DNA of 64,000 nucleotides. Origin: Catellatospora citrea. Its GTDB lineage: Bacteria > Actinomycetota > Actinomycetes > Mycobacteriales > Micromonosporaceae. Positions 17,549 to 26,311 of the stretch are shown here, in pieces (the first letter of the stretch is position 1; every line of letters starts with the position of its first letter). Where the stretch lies: positions 124,001 to 188,000 of the forward strand of contig NZ_RAPR01000001.1 of NCBI RefSeq assembly GCF_003610235.1, given 5' to 3'. A model generated the notes under the pieces. The model was not told the origin of the DNA, did not search any database, and worked only from the letters and a program-made list of their open reading frames with translations. The position numbers were made by a program, and so were the translations under genes.

Positions 17549-20446
17549 TCAGGCGGTGGCGAGGTCGAACTGCTCGGCGGTGCCGACGGTGTCGCTGCTC
17601 GCGATCAGCGGCTGCGCGCCGCCGCCCGGCGCGGTCACGTACTTGTTGTTGATCGTGGCGCGCAGGCTCACCGTCCCGTTGGCGTTGGTGATCCGCTGGA
17701 ACGTCTCCCACGGGCCGGCCGAGGCGCGGTTGGCGACCAGGGCGGCCGCGCCGGAGTTCTCGGCGCACACGTACATGCCGTTGGCCTTGGCGCGCAGGGC
17801 GACGTTGCCCCCGCCGAGGTCGACGACGTCGAAGCGCTGCGCCGTGCCGACGGTGCCCGCGTTCGCGATCAGCGGCGCGGAGCCGGCGGTGACGTAGAGG
17901 TTGTTCGCCCGCGAGCGCAGGGTGGTGCCGGTGCCGCCGCCCGTGGCGGTGACCCGCAGCGAGGAGATGGCGTCGTTGTTGCCGGTCGCGACGAGGTTGG
18001 GGGTGTCAGCGGCGAAGGTCCAGGCCGTGCCCGCGAACCCGGCGTCGGCGTACCCCGTGACCGTGTACCCGGACGGCACGCGCAGCGACGAGATGGTGTC
18101 GTTGGCGATGCCCGCCGCCTGCAGTTGCGCCAGGTCGTAGTTGCCCACGGCGAGGGTCGCCGCGGTGCCCTGGTAGTCGGCGGAGCCGTAGACCGTCGGC
18201 CCGGTCACCCCACCCGCGGGCTGTCCGTACAGCTCGAACTCGTAGAGCGAGTAGCCCCACGCGGTGTTCGGGGTGACGCCCTGCATCCGCACGTATCGGG
18301 CGGTCCGGTTGACCGGCACCGTCTCGGTGCCGCCGGTCGCGGTCGTGGTCGAGTACGCGTCCTGCCACTGCGTCGCGTTGTCCGACACCTGGACCTTGTA
18401 GGCACGCGCGTAGGCGGCCTCCCATTTGAGCACAGCCCGGCTCACCGTGAACGAGCTGCCGAGGTCGACCTGGATCCAGGCGCTGTTGTCGTTGCTGTGG
18501 TCGCTGGACCAGCGCGACGTGGCGTTGCCGTCGATGGCCTTGTCCGCGGTCAGCGTCCCGTCCTGGTACGAGGCCAACGCCCGAGCGCCCAGCGACAGGT
18601 TCGTCTCCCCGGCCGGCGGCGCGGGCGGGTTCGGCACGGTCTGGCCGGCCGGCGGCCACAGGGTGAAGGAGTTCGCGCCGTTGCGGGCCCCGGCGAACGG
18701 CCCCGCCATCACGTTGCCGGCGTTGATCGCGCCGCCGAAGTAGTCGGTGGTGACGTCGGCGGCGATGCTCTCCCCGGCCAGCGGGATGGTCCCGACGCGG
18801 GCGCGGGTCACCGGGGTGAGGCCGCTGATGCCGGCCGTGTTGAGGTCGAAGGTGAGCTGCAGCTGGGTGTTCGTGGCCGTGTAGCGCACGTTGGACACGG
18901 CGTTGCTGACGTTGCCCTCTTTGACGTGCGTCTTGCCGGTCGCGTTGTTGGGCAGGGTCGAGCCCTGGACCAGGTTGTTGTACCAGTGGAAGCGCTGCGT
19001 GCTGGTGGTGGCGGTCGACTCGTTCATCGTGCCGGGCTGGAAGTAGTACGCCTCCCGGCCGCCGCCGTCGATGTTGACGTTGCCGTTGTCGACGAACAGG
19101 TTGTTGGCGAACACGATGCCGGTGGCGTCCAGGGTGCGGATGTCGTGGTTGCCGATGAAGACGTTGTTGTCGACCAGGATCGGCCCGAACACGGCCTCGG
19201 CGTAGTAGCCCCACGGCGCGTTGATGACGATGTTCCCGGTGACGCGGACGTTCTGGTTGCCCCAGTCGGTCCAGATGCCGGCCGAGTTGCCGCCCTGGGA
19301 GTTGCGGATGTAGTTGCCCTTGATCAGGCCCTCGTTCATGTAGTGGACCTTGATCGGGGCGGTCTCCGCGCCGCTGAACTCGTTGCGGTAGTTGGTGTCC
19401 TCGATCCGGTTGTAGAGCAGGTCGGAGTTCCACGAGAACACGCCGGCGATGCCGGACTGGCCGGACCGGGCGATGTAGTTGTTGCGCACGATGTGCGAGC
19501 CGTACAGCCCGGTGTTGTGGAAGTGGGTGCGGGTGTTGCCGGGGCGGTTGCCGGCCCATTCGTCGTTGCCCAGGCCGATGTCGATGCCGATGGTGCGGGC
19601 GTTGACCACGATGTTGTTCTCGATGATCCAGCGCAGGCCGCCGTTGACGCTGATCGCGCCCGCCTGGCTGCGGGTCGGGCTGCTGGGGAAGTCGGAGTAG
19701 ATGTTGGCGGCGTGCTTGACGGTGAAGCCGCGCACGGTGACGTAGCCCAGGCCCCAGGCGTCGGGTGCGAACACCTGGCGGCGCACGTTGACCTCGGCGA
19801 GCCGGGCGTTGGGGTCGGCGCTGCCGAAGTTGGCCTGGATCGTCGTGTTGCCGCCCGACACCTCGGCGTACCAGGTCTCGGGGCCGGACTGCACCTCGGC
19901 CAGGGTGCCCTTCTGCCGGTAGGCCAGCTCGTCGAGGTAGACGTCACCGGCGGTGTAGACGGGGAAGAAGTCCCCGCCGCCGCCGTTGGGCTGGCGGGCG
20001 GCGAACGGGTTGTACGCGCCGAAGAAGCTGCTCGGCAGCGTCACCCGCCAGACGTTGCCGCTGGCGCGGGTCCAGCCGTTGACCTCCTCCGAGCCCTTGA
20101 TGACGACCTCGCCGTCGCCGGCGTTGGTGTAGGTGATGCGGTTGGCCTCGTCGGAGCCGCCGCGGGCCGGTTTGACCGTCTCGCGGTAGAGGCCGGCGTG
20201 CACGATGACCGTGTCGGCGGGCAACGCCTCCTGGGCCGCGCGGTTGATCGTCAGGTACGGCTGGGCCGCGGTGCCCGGGCCGGAGTCGTTGCCGTTCTTG
20301 GCGACGTGGATGGCGCGTCCGGCCGCGGCGGCGGGCGTGGCGAGCTGGGGAACGGCCCCGATGGTGAGGGCCAGCGCCGCCACGGCCGCGCCGAGCAGGC
20401 GTCTGCCTGCGGCGCGGGTGAGCGGGCGGGAGGATCGGTGGTGCAT
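17549..20446 (-). CDS. Secreted right-handed beta-helix enzyme with F5/8C, crystallin-like and fascin-like modules
   Basis: A 965-residue exported protein. Start ATG 20446 follows GAGGAG by 5 nt; signal peptide ends near TPAAAA. The beta-helix domain opens IHVAKNGNDSGPGTAAQPYL, with VIVHAGLYRE and many Asn-rich turns (GNYIRNSQGG, NNVFIGNHD). This resembles GH141-type glycosidases or pectate-lyase-like folds, but catalytic residues are not assigned. Next come an F5/8C domain, a beta/gamma-crystallin-like domain, and a C-terminal beta-trefoil of three repeats (LRSRANNLYVTA, LRAKANGMYVCA, LRATINNKYVTA) of the fascin-like type. It heads the minus-strand arm and has a good promoter with the element shared with the importer. 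Confidence 0.82.
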   Translation of the reverse strand: MHHRSSRPLTRAAGRRLLGAAVAALALTIGAVPQLATPAAAAGRAIHVAKNGNDSGPGTAAQPYLTINRAAQEALPADTVIVHAGLYRETVKPARGGSDEANRITYTNAGDGEVVIKGSEEVNGWTRASGNVWRVTLPSSFFGAYNPFAARQPNGGGGDFFPVYTAGDVYLDELAYRQKGTLAEVQSGPETWYAEVSGGNTTIQANFGSADPNARLAEVNVRRQVFAPDAWGLGYVTVRGFTVKHAANIYSDFPSSPTRSQAGAISVNGGLRWIIENNIVVNARTIGIDIGLGNDEWAGNRPGNTRTHFHNTGLYGSHIVRNNYIARSGQSGIAGVFSWNSDLLYNRIEDTNYRNEFSGAETAPIKVHYMNEGLIKGNYIRNSQGGNSAGIWTDWGNQNVRVTGNIVINAPWGYYAEAVFGPILVDNNVFIGNHDIRTLDATGIVFANNLFVDNGNVNIDGGGREAYYFQPGTMNESTATTSTQRFHWYNNLVQGSTLPNNATGKTHVKEGNVSNAVSNVRYTATNTQLQLTFDLNTAGISGLTPVTRARVGTIPLAGESIAADVTTDYFGGAINAGNVMAGPFAGARNGANSFTLWPPAGQTVPNPPAPPAGETNLSLGARALASYQDGTLTADKAIDGNATSRWSSDHSNDNSAWIQVDLGSSFTVSRAVLKWEAAYARAYKVQVSDNATQWQDAYSTTTATGGTETVPVNRTARYVRMQGVTPNTAWGYSLYEFELYGQPAGGVTGPTVYGSADYQGTAATLAVGNYDLAQLQAAGIANDTISSLRVPSGYTVTGYADAGFAGTAWTFAADTPNLVATGNNDAISSLRVTATGGGTGTTLRSRANNLYVTAGSAPLIANAGTVGTAQRFDVVDLGGGNVALRAKANGMYVCAENSGAAALVANRASAGPWETFQRITNANGTVSLRATINNKYVTAPGGGAQPLIASSDTVGTAEQFDLATA

Positions 20447-20640
20447 GGGCACTCCTCTTATGTGGATGCGGTTGGCCGGCCGCGACGTCCGGTCGAACGG
20501 CGTCGCGGCCGGCCCCACTCGCCCGGGCGCGGACACGTTGGGGCGCAGGATGTGCGGACGCCGACCCGGCGGTGGAGGCGCCAGGTCGGCGTGTTTCGAA
20601 AACGGCGGGTCCGGCCCCGGGCTCAAGGGTTTCTGCGGGG

Positions 20641-20675
20641 TTACATTATTAATCTATGATTCGTCGAAGCGTCAA
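20641..20675 (-). promoter_or_regulatory. Promoter and shared operator of the beta-helix/GH95 arm
   Basis: On the minus strand, TTGACG (20670-20675) and TAATAA (20646-20651) are 18 bp apart. The stretch TCATAGATTAATAATGTAA (20641-20659) covers the -10 and matches 16 of 19 bases of a site upstream of the importer (22936-22954). This is the best candidate operator for the ROK repressor next door. The rest of the 308-bp gap 20447-20754 shows no gene. Confidence 0.65.
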
Positions 20676-20754
20676 GTACCACATCGGAGCAGCACGATGC
20701 GGGGTCCGGACACGGCACAGCGGCGCTCGTGACCAGTACAGATAGGACGCCGGC

Positions 20755-21981
20755 CTACTCGGGCGCGGCGACCTTGGGACCGTGGCCAGGCGCGACCGCG
20801 CCCTGCAGCACCAGGGCCGCGCCGCCGATCGCCGCGGCGTCGCGCGGGTTGCTCGACAGGTCGACCTGCACGGCGTGGATCTGCCGGGAGTAGGCCCGCT
20901 CGGCGAGGTGGTGGCGGATCTGCGTGACGTAGATCGACCCGGCGACGGCGAACCCGGGTCCGGCGAGCACGAGCGTGTCGAGGTCCCACAGGTTGGCCAG
21001 GGTCACCGCGCCCTCGGCCAGCAGCCGGGCCGAGGCGTCGAGCAGGGCGTGTGCCTGGACGTCGCCGTAGATCGCGGCGCGGGCCAGGATGTCGAACGCC
21101 CGCGCGGCGGGGTCCACGGGTCGGATGTCGAGCCGCGCGGCCAGCCCCGGCGTGGACCGCGCCTGTTCGGCCAGCACCCGGGGCGCGGCGTACTCCTCCA
21201 GGCAGCCGCGGTTGCCGCAGTGGCACGGCCTGCCGTCGCGGACCACCGCCACGTGGCCGATCTTGCCGGCGTTGGAGCCGGCCCCGCGGTGCAGCGCGCC
21301 GTCGAGCACGACACCCGAGCCGATCGCGGAGTTCATGTACAGGCAGCCGAAGGTCCGCTCGCGCGAGACCTGCCGCCCCCAGAACTCGCCGACCGTCGCC
21401 GCGGCGGCGTCGCTGTCGATGAGCACGGGCACGCCGAGCTGCTCGGCCAGCGCCGCGCCGAGGTCGATCCCGGCCCAGTCCTCCAGGCCCGGCAGCGCGA
21501 GGAACCTGCCCTGGGCGACGTCGACGGGTCCCGGGCCGACGACGGCCAGGCCGGCCACGCTCTGCGGGAGCAGGCCGAGGCCCGCGGTGACGTCGCGGTA
21601 GAGCGCGGCCAGGCGGTCGACGGCGGCGTCAGGTTTCTCACCCGCGGGCCGGGCCACGAGCTGGCGGCCGACCGTGCCGCCGCGGGTGTCGGTCACCACG
21701 CAGGTGAACGCGTCCGCTGCGACGTGGATGCCGACGCCGTACGCGGCGTGGGAGTTGATGACCAGCAGGATCCGCGGCTTGCCGCCGGTGGACACGGTGG
21801 CCCCGGTCTCGCGCACGACGCCGTCGTCGATGAGGCGGCGGACGATGATGGAGATCGTCGGCTGGGTCAGGCCGGTGGCCGTGACGAGCTCGGCCCGGCT
21901 GATCGGCCCGGCGGAGCGGATGAGGTCGACGATGAGCGCCCGGCTGCCGGGCCCCGCGGCCGCGGACTCCCTGCGCGCCAC
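20755..21981 (-). CDS. ROK-family transcriptional repressor
   Basis: A 408-residue regulator. The N-terminal winged helix (ISRAELVTATGLTQPTISII) is followed by an actin-like ROK sugar-binding domain with the zinc motif CHCGNRGCLEE. I choose the GTG at 21981, preceded by GGAAGG; an in-frame GTG 13 codons earlier is possible. ROK repressors release DNA on binding a sugar or sugar phosphate. Its position between the two arms of the glycan locus makes it the likely controller of both, through the shared 19-bp element. Confidence 0.9.
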   Translation of the reverse strand: MARRESAAAGPGSRALIVDLIRSAGPISRAELVTATGLTQPTISIIVRRLIDDGVVRETGATVSTGGKPRILLVINSHAAYGVGIHVAADAFTCVVTDTRGGTVGRQLVARPAGEKPDAAVDRLAALYRDVTAGLGLLPQSVAGLAVVGPGPVDVAQGRFLALPGLEDWAGIDLGAALAEQLGVPVLIDSDAAAATVGEFWGRQVSRERTFGCLYMNSAIGSGVVLDGALHRGAGSNAGKIGHVAVVRDGRPCHCGNRGCLEEYAAPRVLAEQARSTPGLAARLDIRPVDPAARAFDILARAAIYGDVQAHALLDASARLLAEGAVTLANLWDLDTLVLAGPGFAVAGSIYVTQIRHHLAERAYSRQIHAVQVDLSSNPRDAAAIGGAALVLQGAVAPGHGPKVAAPE

Positions 21982-22031
21982 TCGCGACCACCTTCCGCCT
22001 GCATCGATGTCCGACCCCACTACGTTACGGG

Positions 22032-22059
22032 GAACGAGACTGGGTACGCGAACGAGACT
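22032..22059. repeat. Direct repeat in ROK / LacI-like divergent region
   Basis: GAACGAGACT occurs at 22032-22041 and 22050-22059, an 18-bp period. The pair fills the short space between the divergent ROK and sugar-binding protein genes, so it may be a regulator site or part of their promoters. Confidence 0.5.
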
Positions 22060-22080
22060 AGTAGACACGAGAGGACCGCC

Positions 22081-22941
22081 ATGGCACCGACCAAGACGAT
22101 CACGCGCCCGCTGTCCGGCGTACCGGTGGGCCTGGCCCTGGTGCGTGACGCCGAGGTGCTGGGCGCCGAACCGTTCTTCCACGAGTTCATCGCCGGCATC
22201 GAGCGCGTGCTCGTGCCGCGGGGCGTGCCCGTGCTGCTGCAGGTGGTCGCCACGGTCGAGCAGGCCGGCGAGCGCATCCGCGCCTGGGCGGCCCAGGGCC
22301 AGGTGCAGGGCACGATCCTGATCGATCTGCTGCCCGGCGACGAGCGGGTGGCGCTGGTCAAGGAGCTGGGCATGCCCACGGTCGTGGTCGGCGACCCGGT
22401 CACCGCGGGCGGGCTGCCGACGGTGTGGACCCAGGACGAGGTGGCCATGCACGACGTGGTCGTCTCGCTGGTCGAGGCGGGGCACACCCACCTGGGCCAC
22501 GTCGCCGGTCCGGCGCACATGGCGCACACGATCATCCGCAGCCGCACCTTCGACGCCGTGGCCGCCGAGCACGGCGCGCGCGCCACCACGTTCGAGGGCG
22601 ACTACTCGGAGGCGGCGGGCGTGCGGGCGGTGGCGGCGCTGTCCGGCGACGACGACCGGCCGACCGCGCTGGTCTTCGACAACGACGTCATGGCGCTGGG
22701 CGCGCTGCACGAGGCCCACCGCCTCGACCTGGCCGTGCCGGGCGATCTGTGCCTGGTGGCCTGGGACGACTCGGCGCTGTGCCAGCTGGCCGAGCCGCCG
22801 CTGAGCGCGGTCAGCCACGACGTGCAGGCGCTGGGCGAACTGGTGGGTGACGTATTGGCCGAAGTCCTGCTCGGCCGAACGCCCGAGCCGGTGCTGGCCC
22901 CGCCCGCGACGCTCGTTCCACGGGGTTCCGGACTTTCATAG
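22081..22941 (+). CDS. LacI-type sugar-binding protein lacking the DNA-binding domain
   Basis: A 286-residue cytoplasmic protein. It matches the periplasmic-binding-like sensor domain of LacI/GalR regulators (ILIDLLPGDERV, VSLVEAGHTHLGHVAGP, ALVFDNDVMALGALHEAHRL, LCLVAWDDSALCQLAEPPLS). The usual 50-60 residue helix-turn-helix is absent. ATG 22081 follows GAGAGGACC and no HTH is encoded upstream in any frame. It may be a sugar sensor acting with the divergent ROK repressor, or a regulator that has lost its DNA-binding part. A 19-bp element shared with the beta-helix promoter overlaps its stop codon. Confidence 0.8.
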   Translation: MAPTKTITRPLSGVPVGLALVRDAEVLGAEPFFHEFIAGIERVLVPRGVPVLLQVVATVEQAGERIRAWAAQGQVQGTILIDLLPGDERVALVKELGMPTVVVGDPVTAGGLPTVWTQDEVAMHDVVVSLVEAGHTHLGHVAGPAHMAHTIIRSRTFDAVAAEHGARATTFEGDYSEAAGVRAVAALSGDDDRPTALVFDNDVMALGALHEAHRLDLAVPGDLCLVAWDDSALCQLAEPPLSAVSHDVQALGELVGDVLAEVLLGRTPEPVLAPPATLVPRGSGLS

Positions 22942-22954
22942 ATTAAAAATATTA
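22936..22954 (+). promoter_or_regulatory. Shared 19-bp operator before the ABC importer
   Basis: TCATAGATTAAAAATATTA overlaps the stop codon of the LacI-like gene. It matches 16 of 19 bases of the element in the promoter of the beta-helix gene (minus strand, 20641-20659). A TTGACT (22961-22966) follows. Two such sites in a locus with one ROK repressor suggest a common regulon. Confidence 0.65.
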
Positions 22955-23127
22955 CTCGTTGACTTTTGGAGTTTCGATGCTGCACGCTGTGGTCCGGCAC
23001 CGCCCAGCGCAACATCCCGGCAACGCCTCAGCAACCCCCGGACCCACCGTCCGGGGCGACCGCGCGTCGATCGGCGGCGGTCTCCGGCGTGGCCTGGACT
23101 CCCTAACCGACAAGCAAAGGAAGCTCC

Positions 23128-24435
23128 ATGGACCATCGCTCCACCTCCAGGGCGACCCGGGCCGCAGCCGCGGCCGCCCTGGGCGCGCTCCTCCTGACTC
23201 CCGCACTGGTCGCCTGCGGCTCCGACGAACCCGAGGCCGCCGCCACCTCGATCGAGGTCGTCACCCGCTGGACGGCCGGCAACTCCGCGGCCGCCGCGCA
23301 GAAGCGCGTCCTGGACGCGTACGCCGCCGAGACCGGTGTCACCGTCAACCTCACCGAAGGCCTGGAGACCATCGACGACCAGGTCGAGAACGCCGTGGCG
23401 GCCGGCAAGTCGCCGGACCTGGTCATCGTCAACCTGTTCGACAAGACCCTGGGCTGGCTCGACGCGGGCGTGACCGTCCCGGTCGACGACTACCTCAAGG
23501 AATGGGGCCTGGCCGACAAGGTCAAGCCCACCGCGCTCAACGAGTGGCGGGTCGGCGGCACCGCCGACGGCAAGCTGCAGGGCCTGCCGTTCTCCGGCTT
23601 CAGCTGGCCGCTGTGGTACAACACCGACCTGCTCAAGAAGGCGGGTGTGGACCAGGTCCCCGCCACCACCGACGAGCTGATCGCCGCCGCGGGCAAGCTG
23701 CGCGCGGCCGGCATCGGGCCGGTCATCGTGGGCGGCAACGACTGGACCGGGCAGAAGTTGTTCTACCAGATCGCACAGTCCTACGCCGACGCCGCGACCA
23801 TGAAGACCGTCATGCAGAAGGGCGGCTACTGCAACACCGCACCCGTCATGAACGGCATCAAGCTGTTCACCCAGCTGCGTGACGCGGGCGTGTTCGTCGA
23901 CAACGCCGCCGGTCTCAAGGCCGACGACATGTACGCCACGTACTACTCCGGCAAGGCCGCGATCATGCCGGCCGGCTCCTGGGCGTACACCGAGTCGGCC
24001 GCGTCCGGCACCGGCATCGAGAAGCGCACCACGCTGGGCGGCTTCCCCATCCCGAGCGGGGCGGCCTTCACCAAGCCCACGGCCTTCCAGGGCTTCACCG
24101 GCGTCGGCTTCATGATCACCAAGCGGGGCGCCGAGCCCGGCCGCATCGACAACGTCCGCAAGCTGATCACGAAGTTCTACCAGGACGCGGCCGTCGGCGA
24201 CTTCGTCAAGGACGCCAGCATCCTGCCGCCGACCACCGGCGACTTCGCGTCGTACGCCACCGATCCGCTGCTGGCGCAGTCGGTCGGCCTGGACGCCAAG
24301 GCCGACTACGCGGTGCTGCCCGACGTCTGGATCGGGGCCGCTTCCGACCCGATCATCACGGTGCTGACCGGTGCCTACGGCAAGTCGACCCCGGAGCAGA
24401 TCTGCGCCGACCTCGACAAGGCCACGAAGGGCTGA
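23128..24435 (+). CDS. ABC sugar transporter, solute-binding lipoprotein
   Basis: A 435-residue extracellular family 1 binding protein. The signal peptide ends in a lipobox LVAC with lipidated Cys30. Typical segments are VVTRWTAGNSA, GKSPDLVIVNLFD and the ligand-site GLPFSGFSWPLWYNTDLLKKAG. It delivers an oligosaccharide to the two permeases downstream. RBS AAGGAAG precedes the ATG. A strong hairpin after the stop should keep its mRNA in excess of the permeases. The sugar is inferred to come from the neighbouring fucosidase and mannosidase. Confidence 0.93.
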   Translation: MDHRSTSRATRAAAAAALGALLLTPALVACGSDEPEAAATSIEVVTRWTAGNSAAAAQKRVLDAYAAETGVTVNLTEGLETIDDQVENAVAAGKSPDLVIVNLFDKTLGWLDAGVTVPVDDYLKEWGLADKVKPTALNEWRVGGTADGKLQGLPFSGFSWPLWYNTDLLKKAGVDQVPATTDELIAAAGKLRAAGIGPVIVGGNDWTGQKLFYQIAQSYADAATMKTVMQKGGYCNTAPVMNGIKLFTQLRDAGVFVDNAAGLKADDMYATYYSGKAAIMPAGSWAYTESAASGTGIEKRTTLGGFPIPSGAAFTKPTAFQGFTGVGFMITKRGAEPGRIDNVRKLITKFYQDAAVGDFVKDASILPPTTGDFASYATDPLLAQSVGLDAKADYAVLPDVWIGAASDPIITVLTGAYGKSTPEQICADLDKATKG

Positions 24436-24447
24436 CACCCGCCGACC

Positions 24448-24478
24448 GAGTGGGGGCCGCCCGAGGCGGCCCCCACTC
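24448..24478 (+). terminator. Partial terminator / stabilising hairpin in transporter operon
   Basis: GAGTGGGGGCCGCC (24448-24461) pairs with GGCGGCCCCCACTC (24465-24478) around a 3-nt loop, a 14-bp perfect stem between the binding-protein and permease genes. Such hairpins commonly set a high binding-protein to permease ratio. Confidence 0.8.
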
Positions 24479-24500
24479 CTGTCTTAAGGAACCGCACGAC

Positions 24501-25469
24501 ATGCCATCGACCAGCACGCTCGCCAGGCCCGCCGGGCCCGGTGACACCGCCGTCGCGCACCCGCCCCGCGCCAACCGGCGCCGGCGCGCCAACAGTCTGC
24601 AGTCCGCCCGCGTCCTCTGGCTGACCGTCCCGTCCCTGCTCTGGTTCGCCGCGTTCGCCATCGGCCCGCTCGCCGCGATGTTCGTCATCGCGACCATGCG
24701 TTGGAAAGGCCTGCTGTACGAGCCGACCTACGTCGGCGCCGAGAACATCGGCCGCGTCCTCACCGACCCGACGTTCCACGCCGCCGTCCGCAACAGCCTG
24801 ATCCAGGTGGCCGTCGCCGTCCCGATCATGATCCCGCTGGCCTTCATGCTCGGCTACCACCTCAACACCAAGCCCCGCGGCTACCGCCTGCTGTCGGTGC
24901 TCTACTTCTCCCCCGGCCTCATCTCGATCTCCATCACCGGAATGATCTTCTACGGCGTGCTGTCGCCCAACGGCGGCGTCAACGGCCTGCTGCGCGGCAT
25001 CGGCGCGGAATCCTGGGCCACCCCCTGGCTGGCCGACCCCGGCACCGCGCTGGCCGCCCTGATCGCCATCGACCTGTGGCGCGGCATCGGCTGGACCGCC
25101 GTCCTGTTCGCCGCCCGCCTGGCCAGCCTGCCCGCCGACGTCATCGAGGCCGCCCAGATCGACGGCGCGGGCCGTATGCGCACCATGTGGCAGATCGCCT
25201 TCCCGATGACCCTCGACTACGTCCGCACGCTCACGATGCTGCAGTTCCTGTGGACCCTGTTCACCTCGGCCGCCCTGATCCTCCTGCTCACCAAGGGCGG
25301 GCCCGGCACGTCGTCGACCACGCTGTCCTACCTGGTCTACGCGAAGGCCTTCTCACAACGCGACCTCGGCTACAGCCAGGTGGTCGGTGTCGCACTGCTC
25401 ATCCTCGGCATCGGCGGCATGATCCTCATCCGCGCGCTGCTGCGCAGCTCCAAGGAGAACACCCGATGA
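24501..25469 (+). CDS. ABC sugar transporter permease 1 (MalF-type)
   Basis: A 322-residue inner-membrane permease with six predicted spans (first at [20 protein letters not shown]). The EAA loop [20 protein letters not shown] contacts the ATPase. ATG 24501 follows AAGGAACCGCACGAC. The stop overlaps the next permease start (ATGA). No ATPase gene is present, so the importer probably uses a shared MsiK-type ATPase encoded elsewhere, as is common in actinobacteria. Confidence 0.93.
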   Translation: MPSTSTLARPAGPGDTAVAHPPRANRRRRANSLQSARVLWLTVPSLLWFAAFAIGPLAAMFVIATMRWKGLLYEPTYVGAENIGRVLTDPTFHAAVRNSLIQVAVAVPIMIPLAFMLGYHLNTKPRGYRLLSVLYFSPGLISISITGMIFYGVLSPNGGVNGLLRGIGAESWATPWLADPGTALAALIAIDLWRGIGWTAVLFAARLASLPADVIEAAQIDGAGRMRTMWQIAFPMTLDYVRTLTMLQFLWTLFTSAALILLLTKGGPGTSSTTLSYLVYAKAFSQRDLGYSQVVGVALLILGIGGMILIRALLRSSKENTR

Positions 25470-26311
25470 CACCGCCGAACGCCGCCCGCCGCGGCCGCGC
25501 CACCGGCCGGCTGGCCGGCACCCTGTCCTGGGCGTACGCGCTGCTGCTCGCCGCACCGCTGTACTACCTGGTCGTCAGCGCCCTGAAGACCAACATCGAG
25601 ATCTTCACCCAGCCCTTCTCCCTGCCCGCCGACTGGCTCTGGGAGAACTTCGGCACCGCCTGGCAGACCGCCGACCTCGGGGCCGCGCTGCTCAACTCCG
25701 CGCTGATCTCCGTCGTGGCCATCGCGGTGACCCTGGGCCTGTCGGTGCCCGCCGCGTACGCACTGGCGTACCAGGACAACCGGCTCTCCCGCCTGATCAC
25801 CGGGGTGTTCTCGGCGGGCTTTCTCATCCCGCCGTTCGCCGCGCTGATCCCCACCGTGATCCTGGCGATCGAGCTGGGGCTGTTCTACACCCGCGAGTTC
25901 CAGATGCTGTTCCTGCCGGCCAGCGCCCTGCCGCTGTCCGTGCTGCTGCTCACCCAGTTCATGCGCACCGTGCCGCCGGCCCTGGTGGAGTCCGCGGCGC
26001 TGGACGGCGCCGGGCACTGGCGGCTGCTGGTCAGCGTCTACATCCCGATCGCCATGCCCGGCATCGTCAGCGTGACGATCCTGCAGCTGCTGACCTTCTG
26101 GAACGAGTACCTGTTCTCACTGACCATCACCGGCACCGCCGCCGACGTGCGCACCGCGCAGGTCGCGCTGCCCACGCTGCTGTCCGACGCGACCGACTTC
26201 GGCGTGCTGGCCGCCGGCACCGTCCTGACGCTGCTGCCGGTCTACGTCGCCTACACCATGTCCAGCCGACGCATGCAGGAAGCACTCACCGCGGGGGCGG
26301 TCAAGGGATGA
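25466..26311 (+). CDS. ABC sugar transporter permease 2 (MalG-type)
   Basis: A 281-residue permease partner with six spans and the EAA-type loop [20 protein letters not shown]. The ATG overlaps the stop of permease 1 and is preceded by AAGGAG. Its own stop overlaps the start of the beta-mannosidase, linking uptake to cytoplasmic hydrolysis. Confidence 0.93.
   Translation: MTPPNAARRGRATGRLAGTLSWAYALLLAAPLYYLVVSALKTNIEIFTQPFSLPADWLWENFGTAWQTADLGAALLNSALISVVAIAVTLGLSVPAAYALAYQDNRLSRLITGVFSAGFLIPPFAALIPTVILAIELGLFYTREFQMLFLPASALPLSVLLLTQFMRTVPPALVESAALDGAGHWRLLVSVYIPIAMPGIVSVTILQLLTFWNEYLFSLTITGTAADVRTAQVALPTLLSDATDFGVLAAGTVLTLLPVYVAYTMSSRRMQEALTAGAVKG

Noticed and set aside
17333..20659. Plus-strand frame of about 1100 codons across the beta-helix gene
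   Set aside because: Same reason: antisense shadow without ribosome site or recognisable domain.
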